From Tubulanus polymorphus (Eukaryota; Nemertea; Palaeonemertea; Tubulaniformes; Tubulanidae), in the NCBI RefSeq assembly GCF_964204645.1, contig NC_134028.1, positions 24,278,153 through 24,342,152 of the forward strand: a DNA stretch of 64,000 nt, in the 5' to 3' direction. The notes beneath the pieces are model-generated. The model ran no database searches. It worked only from the letters and a program-made list of their open reading frames with translations, and was not told the origin of the DNA. Below, piece by piece: positions 22,409 through 34,079 of the stretch. A program made the position numbers and the translations under genes. Every line of letters begins with the position of its first letter. The first letter of the stretch is position 1.

Positions 22409-25400
22409 ATGGAAGTCGCTATTAACGACAAATCTAAACGACCAGAAGTCGGCAATGGTTTGTCTTTTATCTTGAAATGCAGACGAATTTTATATTAAAA
22501 ATGTTAATCGTGAATCATCCGAGCAATTAGATGGTCATTAATTAATTAGTTTAAACTCGTTGATCCCTTTACGCGTTTTCTACTTAGATTAACGAATCTC
22601 ACTCTCTAGAGAAACCATTTACAGCAACAATAGCCATGAGATGAGTGATCTGACCCTGCTCTCCGCTCCACTCAGAATCCAATGATTTTCCTGCACCCAA
22701 AGAATCAAAATTCCACCCCATGATATGCTTCGCGATGATGGGACCAATTCAACCCAAAGAATTTAGACCCTCAGGCCCCAATAAGATGACTTCCTTCACA
22801 ATCCATCTCCTCTGCAATCTATTACCTAAAAAAAAGAATAAATGAGTGAATTTACTGCATCAACCCTGCTCCTCTCCAACCAAGACTCTTCTTCAACAAA
22901 ATCCAATGATTGTCCTGCACCTGGCCCTAAGTGGGGCCTATCAAAATTCCGCCCCATGAAATGCTTCGATAATGGGCCCCTAGGCCCAAATAAGATGACT
23001 TCCTTCACAATCCGGCCCGCATGCTAAAATGGTCCAAATATCTTTTTTAGAATTTGATGAAGAAGAACTCGAAGATGACAGTTTCAGATGCGGCCGATGT
23101 AAAGTCGAACATAAACATGTCGAAGAATTTCTGGAGCACAAGAAATTCTGCGCGGCAAGCAGACCCGCACTTCAGAGTCAAAGGCCTGAAACGGAAGACA
23201 AATCATCTCGCAGTTCGGCGAACGACTACTCGAGAAACCGCAAATCATCGAATTCACAAACTGATCGCTTGAGGGCGCCGAAGCCTACAGAGGATCACTC
23301 CGTACACCTGACTATAGAGGTCGCTGATCTTCCGAGAAATGTGTCACCGTCGACTTTAAGTTACACGCTCAAAGACTCCGGTCATCGAGTCAAAGTGATC
23401 AAGAAAGAATCGACTCAGTTTTCGGAATCGGAGATTCACGACGCGGAAGATACAGTAACGCGAGCCGCGTTAGAGACCCTCAGATTCGAGCAATCATTAC
23501 GCGATGAAAACAATGCCGATTATTCAGAATCGGATGTTATAAATTTAACGGCTGATGAACGACCTTATAAATGCGAAGTGTGCTTCAAGGGTTTCAAAGA
23601 GGTATTGGACAATAAAGCCTACTGTCTGAATATTCCCAGTCCTGAATGTAGCTGGTTTGTAGCAGATTAGCTTACTACGACTCGTGGTATGGGAACCACT
23701 AATATTTTAAGGTTCTTGGTGGCAATCTGTTTTCACCTCTCAGACAATCTGCTGTCTGTTTTCACCCCTTAGACAATCAGCTGTCTGTATCCTGCACCCC
23801 TTTCAGACAATCTGCTTGTCTGTACCCTGCTACCTGGTCAGACAATCTGCTGTCCGTTTTCGCCCGCTAAACCATCTACTGTCTGTATCCTGCACCCCTT
23901 TCAGACAATCTGCTGTCTGTACCCTGCACTCCCTCGGACAATCTGCTGTCCGTTTTCGCCCGCTAAACCATCTACTGTCTGTATCCTGCACCCCTTTCAG
24001 ACAATCTGCTGTCTGTACCCTGCACTCCCTCGGACAATCTGCTGTCCGTTTTCGCCCGCTAAACCATCTACTGTCTGTATCCTGCACCCCTTTCAGACAA
24101 TCTGCTGTCTGTACCCTGCACTCCCTCGGACAATCTGCTGTCTGTTTTCACCCCTTAGACAATCTGCTGTCCGTTTTCGCCCGCTAAACCATCTACTGTC
24201 TGTATCCTGCACCCCTTTCAGACAATCTGCTGTCTGTACCCTGCACTCCCTTGGACAATCTGCTGTCTGTACCCTGCACTCCCTCGGACAATCTGCTGTC
24301 TGTACCCTGCACTCCCTCGGACAATCTGCTGTCTGTACCCTGTGCTCCCTTAGACTTCACTTCTAGGTCTCCTGTCACGACACAAAGCATTATCAATTGA
24401 AAATGAATTACAGTTTTATCCTCGCCCCACAGCCATGGATGTAGACATTTTGTCACCGTATATGGAAAATCAGTTCATCAAACATTCACTTATCGAACTG
24501 TGACAGGTACAGGGTACAGGCAGTAGACTCATAAACTGTGCGTAAACTGGCGGCTTCCTCCATAAATCCTCTAATGACATGATTGTCTTATTTCTGTATT
24601 TTCAGATGGCCATACGACGAGCTCACATGTTAACGCACTCTTACGTGAGAAATTTCCCGTGTCCGTACGAAAACTGTGATCATTCGTTCAAAACGAAAGG
24701 ATCTTTGAAACGCCATATTAGGAGACACACAGGTCTGTTTAACTAGCCACGTGTCGTGATTGAAATATCAGTTCATTCGTTTCAGAGATTTCTCGTACGT
24801 AATTTCAGGTGAACGTCCGTTTAAATGTCGAGAATGCGGTCGCAGTTTTCGCGAATCCGGAGCTTTATTGAGACATAAAAAATCGAGGTGATTAATTTCC
24901 GCTGCCGAACCACAAGTGCACATCGGTGATTTAAGATTTTGGCTATATAGAGAGTTTAGCAGTACGATATATGAGGGGTTAATTTAACAAATTCCAAAGC
25001 AAGAATACGTACATGTATTCCATTCTCAGAAAAAAACCTGTTGTTGGCGTTGTTGGGCGCGTTTGGTGGTTTATATATAGGCGCAGTATATCAGTATGTT
25101 CCATAATACAGTAGAGTGACTAAAATTGCTGTTTTCACTTTCAGAACTCCCTGTATTGTTAAAGCTGATACTGATTTGCCGTTATACGGCGTAAATAGAG
25201 ATATCAACCCTTCGTCAAGCAGTCAAATAAAACTAGAAATCATCGATGATCAACCAACTGAAAGCTGCGAAGATTCATCTGAAGTAAGTTCTATTTACAG
25301 TAGCGTGAAAGTTTTTAAAATCTGCCGCATGATAAATCTAAACCCACTTATGCCTATATACAAAATCTAAACGATGAATAGCGAATTTGATTCATCAGAA

Positions 25401-28400
25401 ATTAGAATAAAAAACAGGCTGGAGTTAAAAATGTTGTGTCTTTGTCTGTTGTGATTTGAATATTTGTTACACAAAAATTCACTTGTAATCTTTTGAATTT
25501 TATGTAGTGGGTTTTAAACTAATAATCTCTAATTTTCTATGTCAGCGTGTATAGGCTACTATTCTACCGTCGGAAGATTTTTGTCCTAAATCAGGTTTCA
25601 CCATATTTTCAGCCAATGGAAACTGAGCCTGTGATTGATGATGTGGTTCCTGATGTTGGTGAACAGTTAGAAGTTAATAAACAGCCTTTATTGCAAATCA
25701 GATGTCTGGTGAGTCAATGAACCATTTAATATCAGTACAGCTAATTCAAGGTTCTCTTGAAATTTCTGGGAATCAGAACAAAGGAAATCTTTTAGCCCTC
25801 TTAACATTTGTATGAAATTTGTATGATATTTATTTGATATTTATTTGATATTATTTTAAAGGCTTGTAATAACTTGTTTGACAATAAATCTGACCTGTGC
25901 AGCCATCTACAAGAGCATGTTAAATCAATACCAGCACTTACGTGCGAAATCTGTAGCTTTACTGCCTGTTCAAACAAAGATCTACAAAATCACTTCATCG
26001 AACAGCATCAGGATCCGGTAAGCGTAAACCCGGTTTATATTCAACCACTACATTCATGTTCATACCTGATTGTAGCTAAAATTCTACATCGATCTTTTTC
26101 AGAGTGAAGATGAAAATGGCCAGAAAATTGTTGCTCATTCTGAAACGGACGCGGCTCTCGCAGGCATCAATATCGCGGATACAGATCGCGACTTGAACAA
26201 TTCAAATTTGACTCATCAACAAAAGAAGTATGTAGTGGGAGGCAGGAATATGAAATATTGTGAGAGAATTTTATTTCAATCTGTCCTGATTGTGATCACG
26301 GTTACCACTTTTATATTGTATCGTAACATGATGCGAAAAATTGCCGTGAATAAAGGATTTGTGTTAATTTACAGTGAAGCAGCCGTCGCTCTGACACAGT
26401 TATCAGATATGGGCTACACGGATAACGAATCGAACATCGCGACGGATTCCAGTTTGATGCCGAGAAATCATAAGTGTCCTTATTGTAATCGATTGTTTAG
26501 AGGACGCAGTTACCTTCGATTACATCTGCGTATACACACTGGTATGTAAGGCGAATTTAACTTGTCGAATCAGATTTGATTTTCCTAATCATAATTTGCT
26601 AGTCACGTGTAATCTAATCAAATTTAGATTTGCACAACAGGATGAATTTGACGCCTTGTTCCAAATGGCTGACAAGAAAATACTGTCCCACTTTATAAGA
26701 TATTGTTTCCTATGAATGAGTTTCAGGTTTCTCTTTCAGTTTTGACATTTATATCAGTTTTTCGAAAAAAAACGTATCTTCAAATCGTATCAAATCACCT
26801 CTGGGGTTTTGTAGTATTTCTACGGGGAGTGCTGGATGTATGTGAATAAAATGGAGGGAATTAGGTGGTACAGAAAACTTGTTTGAAGCAAGGGGCGTTC
26901 CTAAGGAAATTTGGTTTTAATGATTTGTCCCTTAATAAATAGGACTACTTCAATGTCCTGCATTGAAAATCCGAAAATATCTAGATCCAACTCTTTCAGT
27001 CAAGAAAGTGTCTGAAAGTTATTGGGTACTAGAAATTTTCAGGGGAGAAGGGGAGATATCTTCAGCCTGTGAACATTGTTCGTGAAGGTTAAAGCATTTT
27101 AACCATGAGAAAACTTGTTAACAATGAGAAGACCAGGGTCCTGACCCCTGAAGATATCGCTCTAGAATCACCCCTGCTTTTCAGGAAAATATTTGAAAGT
27201 TATCGGGAACTTTTAAGAAATAAACAGGGGGCATGAATCCTGTAACCTAGACTGTTGAAACACTGGCTCGAATTTTTACATTTTCATGTATTAATTTGTC
27301 AATCGCTGATTATTTGCAGGAGAAAGGCCGCATAAATGTCCGCATTGTCTGAAAGGATTCACAACTCGAGACGCGTTGAATAAACATCTGTTCGTACATA
27401 CTGAAGATCGTCAGTTTAAATGCGGCGAATGCGGCAAAATGTTCAAACGTATTTCACACGTGAAAGAACACCTGAAAATACATTCATCCGAACGACCGTA
27501 CGAGTGTAGCTGTTGTAATAAACGATTCAAAACTAGCGTGAGTTACACTTTACACACTATGAGTTACACATATCACACCTGAGCCATCATTAACCCTTTC
27601 AGTGCTGACTAGTTAATACCCTATAGTGCTAGAGATAATTTGAAAAATTTTAATAATTCCACCCTAGTGTGTTGAATAACAGGAACACCACTATAGTGGT
27701 CTACACAGCGGCGCGGTGTATCGTTAGTTACTAATATTTCACTGTTTGACAAGTGCTGCCATTTTTCAAGAGAGATAATTACTAATTACATCAATACACC
27801 GCAGTGCGGTGAACTAGCAAAATCCATCGCTGATTTATACATCGCACTGCAGTGTAGATGCACTGAAAGGGTTAAGATAACTTAGTTCTAACTGGTAGAC
27901 TGATATTAATCTCAGTATTTCAGAGTTTACCCTTTTAATGCTGACTAATTAATACCCTATAGTGCTGGAGATAATTTGAAAATTTTAAGAAATTCCACCC
28001 TAGTGTGTTGAATAACAGGAATACCACTATAGTGCGTCTACACCGCGGCGCGGTGTATCGTTAGTTACTAATATTTCACTATGTTTGACAAGTGCTGCCA
28101 TCTTTCAAGAGAGATGATTACTAATTACATCAATATACCGCAGTGCGGTGAACTAGCAAAATCCATCGCTGATTTATACACCGCACTGTAGTGTAGACGC
28201 CCTGAAAGGGTTAATGAACCTACTATTGTGACTTCACAGGGTTGCCACATACCTGGAAAACATCGAAATGATTTTCCTGCAGTATTCATCAGGCTTGATT
28301 TGTTCTTATTTTTCAGAACGCGTGTAAGGTACATATCCGTACTCATACGAGCACGGCGCCGTGGCAGTGCAGTTTCTGTTCGAAATCTTTTCGCGAGAAA

Positions 28401-31112
28401 GGTTCGCTCGAACGCCACTGGAGGAAACATACCGGTTCTAAACCGTACGAATGCAAGCATTGTAAACGACGTTTCTCCGAACACGGGACACTCAACAGAC
28501 ATCTTAGAGCTAAAGGTAAATCATAATCGGTTTTTAGATTGATTCATTTTCAGAGAGTCTTTGAATAAAGACCCCACGAGGAAGAATTTAAACCAACTGT
28601 ATACAAATTGAAGAGATTAGAAATGAAATTTATTCATCTACACGTGAAGTTAGAATGAAAAAGATTTAAGACACCGGGCTGGTTCCTCAGTTGAGACTTA
28701 AGTCCAAAAATGGTCTTAAATTTTTGGACTGGTCTTGTTAGAATGGTTATAGAGCTAAGATGGTCTTTAATTGGCATTAAGTCTAAGCCATGACTATGGA
28801 ACTGGGCCCTGATAGAGTTCAAAATATTGTCTTTTAATTTTTCCTTCTCACTCTTGATGAATAAATCTTTTAATTAAGTTGTTAATCTTTGTAAAATCTT
28901 TTAAATTTGTAAAGTGAGATAATTATCCCATTAATGTGCATTGGCTGCTATTCTGACTATAGACCAGGAGGTGCTGCCATCTAGCGGTGGATTAGCGAAG
29001 TGCATTTGGCATGAACAGGAAGCATTGAAATGGCATCAAGTTTGAACTGATTTTACTTCTGAACAGCTGAAAATGGGAATTATAAAGTGAAATCTATGAT
29101 TAAGTTAATCAGGAGCTTCATTACTGGGATTGTGTTAGTTTGAATAGTGAAGATGTATCGCCTAAATCAGTAGGAAATTTGGAATAAGTCATTGAATCCA
29201 CGTTTTTGAAACAAAATGGCTGCTGCGTCGAAAACGTTATCGATATTAGACAAATTACGTGCATTGACTCTAAAGTACGGGTTTATAACGTCGAGCAGTG
29301 CGCGTGAAGGGTTTACGCTGCATCACTACGGTCCGTGTGGCGCCGGTTTAAAACATAATCTCATCAACGAATGGACGAAAGCCGTTACGTTAGCGGAGAA
29401 TATCTCATTGATCGACGTGACCTCGGCGAGCGATGATCCCGAGGAAATCCGCAAGGCGGCGCTGTCGTATTATCCGCATTTGTTGCGATTGAATAACGAT
29501 CGTCTGCCGGTCGGGCTGATTTATCGCACAAACGAAAGACGCGACGATGACGAAATATCGAAGACGACCGGCGATGATCGATTTCTAATCGACAGTCGGT
29601 TTAGGGAGAGTTACGTGTTGTATCAGTTCGTGGCGCCGTTCACCGCCAGACGTTGGATCGATTACTGGGAACGACAGCGGATTCAGTGGTGGCGTCGATT
29701 CGCGAGGAATCCGTCGAATTTCACCGTCTCCGAGCGGAGCGGTAACGATTCATCGGATACGGCGGCGTCAGCTGGTCTTAATAATAATAATAATAATAAT
29801 AATAACGGAGGCGGAGGGAAGGATATTGTGAAAATCCGGTACGACTATCCGTGGGGACGAGATTGTATTGAAACGATCGCGAACTACGAACGAGAACCGC
29901 TCGACGAAGTCGGATTGAATTCGACGAAATTTCACGGAAAAGCCGGACGCAAAACGTATCTACCGTCGGTGCTCGAAATCAAGTTCAACGTCGAGCACGC
30001 GATACTCGTGAATTTATGCGACGCGTTCGCCGAGAAAAAACTCAAACGTAATCTACGCACCGTGCTACAGTTACATCGACGATTGGTACATTTTAAAGTC
30101 GCGGTGGCCGTGACTTACAGCGCAAGTTCGATGACCGAGGTACAAGAAGTCGCCGGGTACGTGACGAGGACTTTACTCGGCGCCGGAATCGTAACGCTGA
30201 ATTTGTGTAATCTGTCGAGTCAGTTGACGCAGAACGTGACGAAATGCGATCATATGGGTATACCGCACGTGTTGATCATCAACGAACAGTGTTTAACCGA
30301 CGGTCTCGTGCAACTACGCAATCGCGACACGACGCTAGAAGAACAAGTTCATCTCACGAAAATAGTCGAGAAATTGTTGAAATATAACCAAGCGTGAGGA
30401 GGGATGATGTAACGATAGAGATTAGTTTATAAGAAATCGTTAGGTATTAACTTCCAAAGCAATTTGATAAAGAGTAAACTCCGAATTGGTCCATCGGATT
30501 CTCCCTGCAAAATACTATCAAATTCGAATCAGTTCTTTCCCATCCTCCCCCGGCAGGGATTCGAACCTGATGGCATCGAGATTGCCACGGCACGAAACCC
30601 TGCCATAATCGACCGTGTGCGCATGTACCCGCGCACCCGGTCTACTGATGCAGGGGTTCGTGCCGTGGCTGAGTGAAGCGATGCCATCAGGTTCGAGTCC
30701 CTGCAGAGGGAGGATGTTCTTTCCTGATTTCCATCAATTATTTATAGTTGAAGGTTCTATTGTACTTAGAAATTTTCCCTACTCAAATTCATGACGAAGA
30801 TGACACATTGTTGTTGCTTCCAAGAATTCACTCAGACATGTGTTTTCTTCTGTTATTCTGTTATTCGAAGAATCGAAAACTACTTAAGCTCCGATCGAAA
30901 ACTGTAACGACAATTTGTAAGCAACTATATAGAAAAAAGGTTAAGTCGAATTCATCGACGTCACATTTGTATCGGCCGCATCCACCTAATAAAGCAACTC
31001 CAGTTGTAACGGAAATTAACATTCCAATTTCGAACTTAATATTTTGATTATAGGATTTTCTTTGATTTCATACATTGATTAGTGAGTTCTATAGAAACTC
31101 GTTAACTATACG

Positions 31113-31183
<71 letters not shown>

Positions 31184-32870
31184 CAAAATTCATTTCTGAA
31201 CGTATTTTATGTCAAGTGGGATTAATCTAGTCCTGGGGCCAGTTGCTCGAAGTTGGTTCAAGATAAACCGGCGGATAAATACCCTATTAGCCTAACAAAG
31301 AACTTTTAATTGTCGCTATATCAACTATCCTAAACTAACTTTCTAAACCATTTTTGAGCAACTGACCCCTGGCTCTAAAGGTAGACAGTAACCTGTCTGT
31401 GGTTGAGTTTCACGATCAGATATTTCTACAACCCGCAATTGGTAAAAGCCAATCCGATAATGAAAGCCAGTTACTATCAGCGATTGCGTTTCTAACCAGT
31501 TCTAGGGTCAACTCGGATAAAGATTGTCCGGACAAGGTTAATTATCCGATGTTTTTATCGAGGTGTTTTTCTCTTTGTATTTCTATAGTGCCTTGCTACA
31601 TGAATAAAAAGAGAACGAACACGGAAGACGATCACGAGATGAATCCTGAACCGAACGTTCTGGCGGAGTTTTCGTCAGTGGTAGCCGATACACAACGTTA
31701 CATCATCCCCGCGGATAATGATCATAATAATGAGGTAAAGTATGATTTATAATAAAGATCAGATATATTATAGAAACCAGGGTTCATAGCCTCCGCATGA
31801 CCGAATAACTCGAGGACCATTGATGAAACACACATCGTTTTGGAAAGGTAATATCAAAATCCCGTGCTAAGAAGGAAAACTTTTATGCTGCATATTACTA
31901 TTAGTTTGTATCACACCTCAGTGCTTCATTGGTCTCTTAGTTAAGGACTGATAAGATGCATTTCAATCTCACAAAAAACCAGTCCGTAACGATATCAAAA
32001 TGCCGCACTAAGAATGTCAACTGTTTGGTTGCTGTACATAACCCAAAGTTTGTATATCACGTCTTGTTGCTTTATTGCGTCTTTGTTCAGGACTCATAAA
32101 ATGCATTTCAAAATCTCAAAAATTAGTATTAAGGATGTAGTTGAAACTTTGAATATGTATAGCTTAAGGAATCTTTCGTGCCATTCTTAGTATAGGATTG
32201 TTAGTGCTACGTGTAATTCCATCAGTTTCGATTACTTTTTAAACCTTAGCCCAGTTTCATCGGTATATACACCAACTGTCTTGATTTTTAATCTCAACTA
32301 ATTAGTCAGCCGATCCGCAAACCGTATTTCCAACTGTCTCGCTGAAAAAAAAATTACCGATTGATTTTTTAGGCTGTACACACCGAGTTCGTGGTTGTGG
32401 ATGAAGACGCATCGATTAATACCGAAGACGGTTCATCTTCTTACGTGTTGGTGAATCAGGGAAATGATGAATACATTCTTATAGACGGTAACACCGGTAA
32501 AACTGTATCGGTCAATATGACGACCGATGATTCGCGAGGCGTTTCCGTTTTAGAACTGTCCGAACAAGCTAATCACGCGAGGAGCGACGACCGAGCCGTC
32601 ACTTACACGCTGGATCGTCAATGCGATGAAACCGTTACTTACACAACCGACGGTTTACAGCTAGCTGATATTCTCAATACGGCCGTGTTAGAACAGGTTT
32701 CCAGCAAAACACGTGACGGCAGTGATAATAATACGATAACAATAGTAACCGATTCAAACGTCGATGATTTACAGTTGAAAGCTATTGAACAAGTGGTGAA
32801 TGAAGCGACGTCTGTGAATTCTGTACAATATGTAGCCGTAACACCTACTACTGAAAACAATAAGAGTTGA
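22409..32870 (+). CDS. E4F1: E4F1-like C2H2 zinc-finger transcription factor
   Basis: Thirteen exons: 22409-22457, 23051-23601, 24606-24732, 24809-24887, 25145-25283, 25613-25708, 25862-26017, 26103-26227, 26375-26541, 27320-27537, 28317-28515, 31589-31734 and 32373-32870. They join to 2550 nt, 849 residues. An acidic N-terminus with CGRCKVEHKHVEEFLEHKKFC matches the E4F1 N-terminal Cys/His block. Three C2H2 fingers follow (CEVCFKGF... split by an intron, CPYENCDHSF, CRECGRSFRESGAL), then two central fingers and a C-terminal cluster (CPYCNRLF, CPHCLKGF, CGECGKMF, CSCCNKRF, CSFCSKSF, CKHCKRRF). After these comes EFSSVVADTQRYII, a near-exact E4F1 signature. E4F1 is a nuclear regulator of proliferation, p53 ubiquitylation and mitochondrial pyruvate-dehydrogenase genes. 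The first donor (G|GTTTGT) is weak. POLG2 is nested in the intron 28516-31588. Confidence 0.9.
22642..23017. repeat. Two-copy direct repeat in E4F1 intron 1
   Basis: About 175-bp segments at 22642-22815 and 22843-23017 share AATCCAATGATT, TCCTGCACC, CCCATGA.ATGCTTCG and AATAAGATGACTTCCTTCAC in the same order, with clear divergence. Direct orientation, about 200 bp apart. Confidence 0.7.
23740..24350. repeat. Minisatellite in E4F1 intron 2 with 96-bp higher-order period
   Basis: A 31-33-bp unit built on GACAATCTGCTGTCTGTACC is repeated through about 600 bp. In the middle three variants (…GTCCGTTTTCGCCCGC, …CTGTATCCTGCACCCC, …CTGTACCCTGCACTCC) cycle with a 96-bp period (CTCGGACA at about 23935, 24031 and 24127). 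Towards the right end a single 33-bp variant repeats. It splits a zinc finger at the genomic level, since the intron lies inside a C2H2 unit. Long frames across it are an effect of the repeat length. Confidence 0.9.
27590..27875. mobile_element. piggyBac-type MITE, copy 1
   Basis: Ends TTAA-CCCTTTCAGTGC and GCACTGAAAGGG-TTAA, that is, inverted repeats starting CCC with a TTAA target duplication, the hallmark of the piggyBac superfamily. No coding capacity. Internal CACCGCAGTGCGGTG-type palindromes. Located in an E4F1 intron; 286 bp. Confidence 0.85.
27926..28214. mobile_element. piggyBac-type MITE, copy 2
   Basis: Same orientation and structure as copy 1, only 50 bp further on in the same E4F1 intron. 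The left target site is TTTA rather than TTAA (one mutation); the right one is TTAA. The left end CCCTTTTAATGC has one or two changes. Confidence 0.85.
28676..28811. repeat. Small fold-back element (GGGCTGGTTCC ends)
   Basis: GGGCTGGTTCCTCAGT at the left and ACTATGGAACTGGGCCC at the right form imperfect inverted ends, with ACTTAAG-type inner repeats. In the E4F1 intron that also holds POLG2. Confidence 0.5.
29216..30397 (+). CDS. POLG2: POLG2, mitochondrial DNA polymerase gamma accessory subunit
   Basis: Single-exon gene of 393 residues, ATG in AAAATGG context. It matches the POLG2 family along its length: LHHYGPCGAGLKHNLINEW, RWIDYWERQRIQWWRRFARNPSNF, YPWGRDCIETI, KFHGKAGRKTYLPSVLEI and the C-terminal anticodon-binding-like domain ending DGLVQLRNRDTTLEEQVHL. 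The protein is related to class II aminoacyl-tRNA synthetases and raises the processivity of mitochondrial DNA polymerase. The segment that in human POLG2 forms the long dimerisation insert is nearly absent here. A run of nine Asn and four Gly (29783-29818) replaces part of the middle. A clear mitochondrial presequence is not obvious. The whole gene lies in one E4F1 intron on the same strand. Confidence 0.93.
   Translation: MAAASKTLSILDKLRALTLKYGFITSSSAREGFTLHHYGPCGAGLKHNLINEWTKAVTLAENISLIDVTSASDDPEEIRKAALSYYPHLLRLNNDRLPVGLIYRTNERRDDDEISKTTGDDRFLIDSRFRESYVLYQFVAPFTARRWIDYWERQRIQWWRRFARNPSNFTVSERSGNDSSDTAASAGLNNNNNNNNNGGGGKDIVKIRYDYPWGRDCIETIANYEREPLDEVGLNSTKFHGKAGRKTYLPSVLEIKFNVEHAILVNLCDAFAEKKLKRNLRTVLQLHRRLVHFKVAVAVTYSASSMTEVQEVAGYVTRTLLGAGIVTLNLCNLSSQLTQNVTKCDHMGIPHVLIINEQCLTDGLVQLRNRDTTLEEQVHLTKIVEKLLKYNQA
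30541..30716. mobile_element. Fold-back element with tRNA B-box-like termini, copy 2 (short)
   Basis: Starts CATCCTCCCCCGGCAGGGAT and ends CTGCAGAGGGAGGATG. The right arm contains GTGGCTGAGTG (A-box-like) and GGTTCGAGTCC (B-box). Only 176 bp, lacking the interior of the other copies. Lies 140 bp after POLG2. Confidence 0.8.
31114..31180. repeat. (TA)n microsatellite
   Basis: About 33 uninterrupted TA dinucleotides in the E4F1 intron downstream of POLG2. Confidence 0.98.
31233..31372. repeat. Small fold-back element (GGGGCCAGTTGCTC ends)
   Basis: CTGGGGCCAGTTGCTC at the left and GAGCAACTGACCCCTGG at the right; inner TAAACC/GGTTCA segments also pair. Same family as 19648-19781. Confidence 0.65.
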
Positions 32871-34079
32871 TTCAGGGTCCCTACGGCTCCTTGATACCTA
32901 AAAAAAACTACTTCTAAAGGGAAATGGTGTTTAAGGGTGCTTGAAACTCCTTTAATTTGAACTAAACTTCAATTTTGAGAAATAGGCAATGGAAAATGTT
33001 TGTAGTTGTACAGTAAACTACGTCTAAATACAAACAGTTGGGACCAGGATTTTCTCTTTTAGGCGGTTACTGAATTAGAGTTAAGATAGTGTAAAGGATG
33101 AAAGTTGGCCTTACAAAACGACCCAATTAATGATTCGATGTACTAATAATTTTCTATGAATTGACATAACTGTTAACATTTGGAAGACAATAAATGTTGA
33201 TATCAAATATTCAATTCTAATCCTCTCATCTCACTTGTCTTTTTGTCAGTCCGAATGTTTGAGGTAGAGGATGATAATCAGTTTCTTCGTGAATCAGACG
33301 CGAACAAAGACACAAGAAATTGAGTTCCGACAATTCACCCTGCATTTATTGCTTCATATACAAAGCTGTTGTAACGAACGAGCACTGTATTTGACATCAA
33401 ACATTTCTTAACACATTGAAGTTACATTTATTTCAAATATCTGTACCGGTTAATAAAAAATGAAGAGGTCGCAAGTTGATTAAACGCAGAGGCTACCAGT
33501 TCCCCTCAACAGTAATTGGAACCAACAAAATAGTAAATAAGATAGGAAATTAGAAAATTATTTCACTGTTGATAAGAAGTTGACCATGTTCGAGTTCAGT
33601 GAGGTTTATTAAGGTTTACTGTACATCGATATTTTCTACATGGTTACACGTATACATTATAGTTAAATCGAGACCAAAACGAATACAATAGCGATACTGG
33701 ATTGAATTATTGAATTTTTTGGACTAAATTCAATTTTTCGCCCCAAAAAGATGAATTACAACAATGAAGAGTTCACGGCACAAAAACGGAATTGTGCATT
33801 TACTACAAAAATTAGGAACGAACACTTACAGTAAATATTCTATGTATTTCGCGACAGAATTAGTTAATTACGTTCCGAAACAAAAAGCTGATTTCATTCA
33901 TCGAACTGATGAGTATCTCTCCTGTATCTTCCGTAATATAATGAGACAAGTCAATGGTGATTTCATCACAGTTCAATCAAATATTGTACTGATGATGACG
34001 TAGAGACCGATAGAGAGAGTTCAACAATGTATTGTTCAGCACACTTGCTATTTGAAGCAGCGTCACGTTATTGTCCTCA
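32871..34079. other. Convergent 3' region of E4F1 and UBE2I
   Basis: No supported coding sequence. Probable 3' UTRs of the two convergent genes; AATAAA-like signals occur (for example ACAATAAATG near 33190). Confidence 0.5.

Noticed and set aside
23816-24187. Open frame of 123 codons with repeated QSAVRFRPLNH
   Set aside because: Product of the 96-bp minisatellite (a multiple of three) in E4F1 intron 2.
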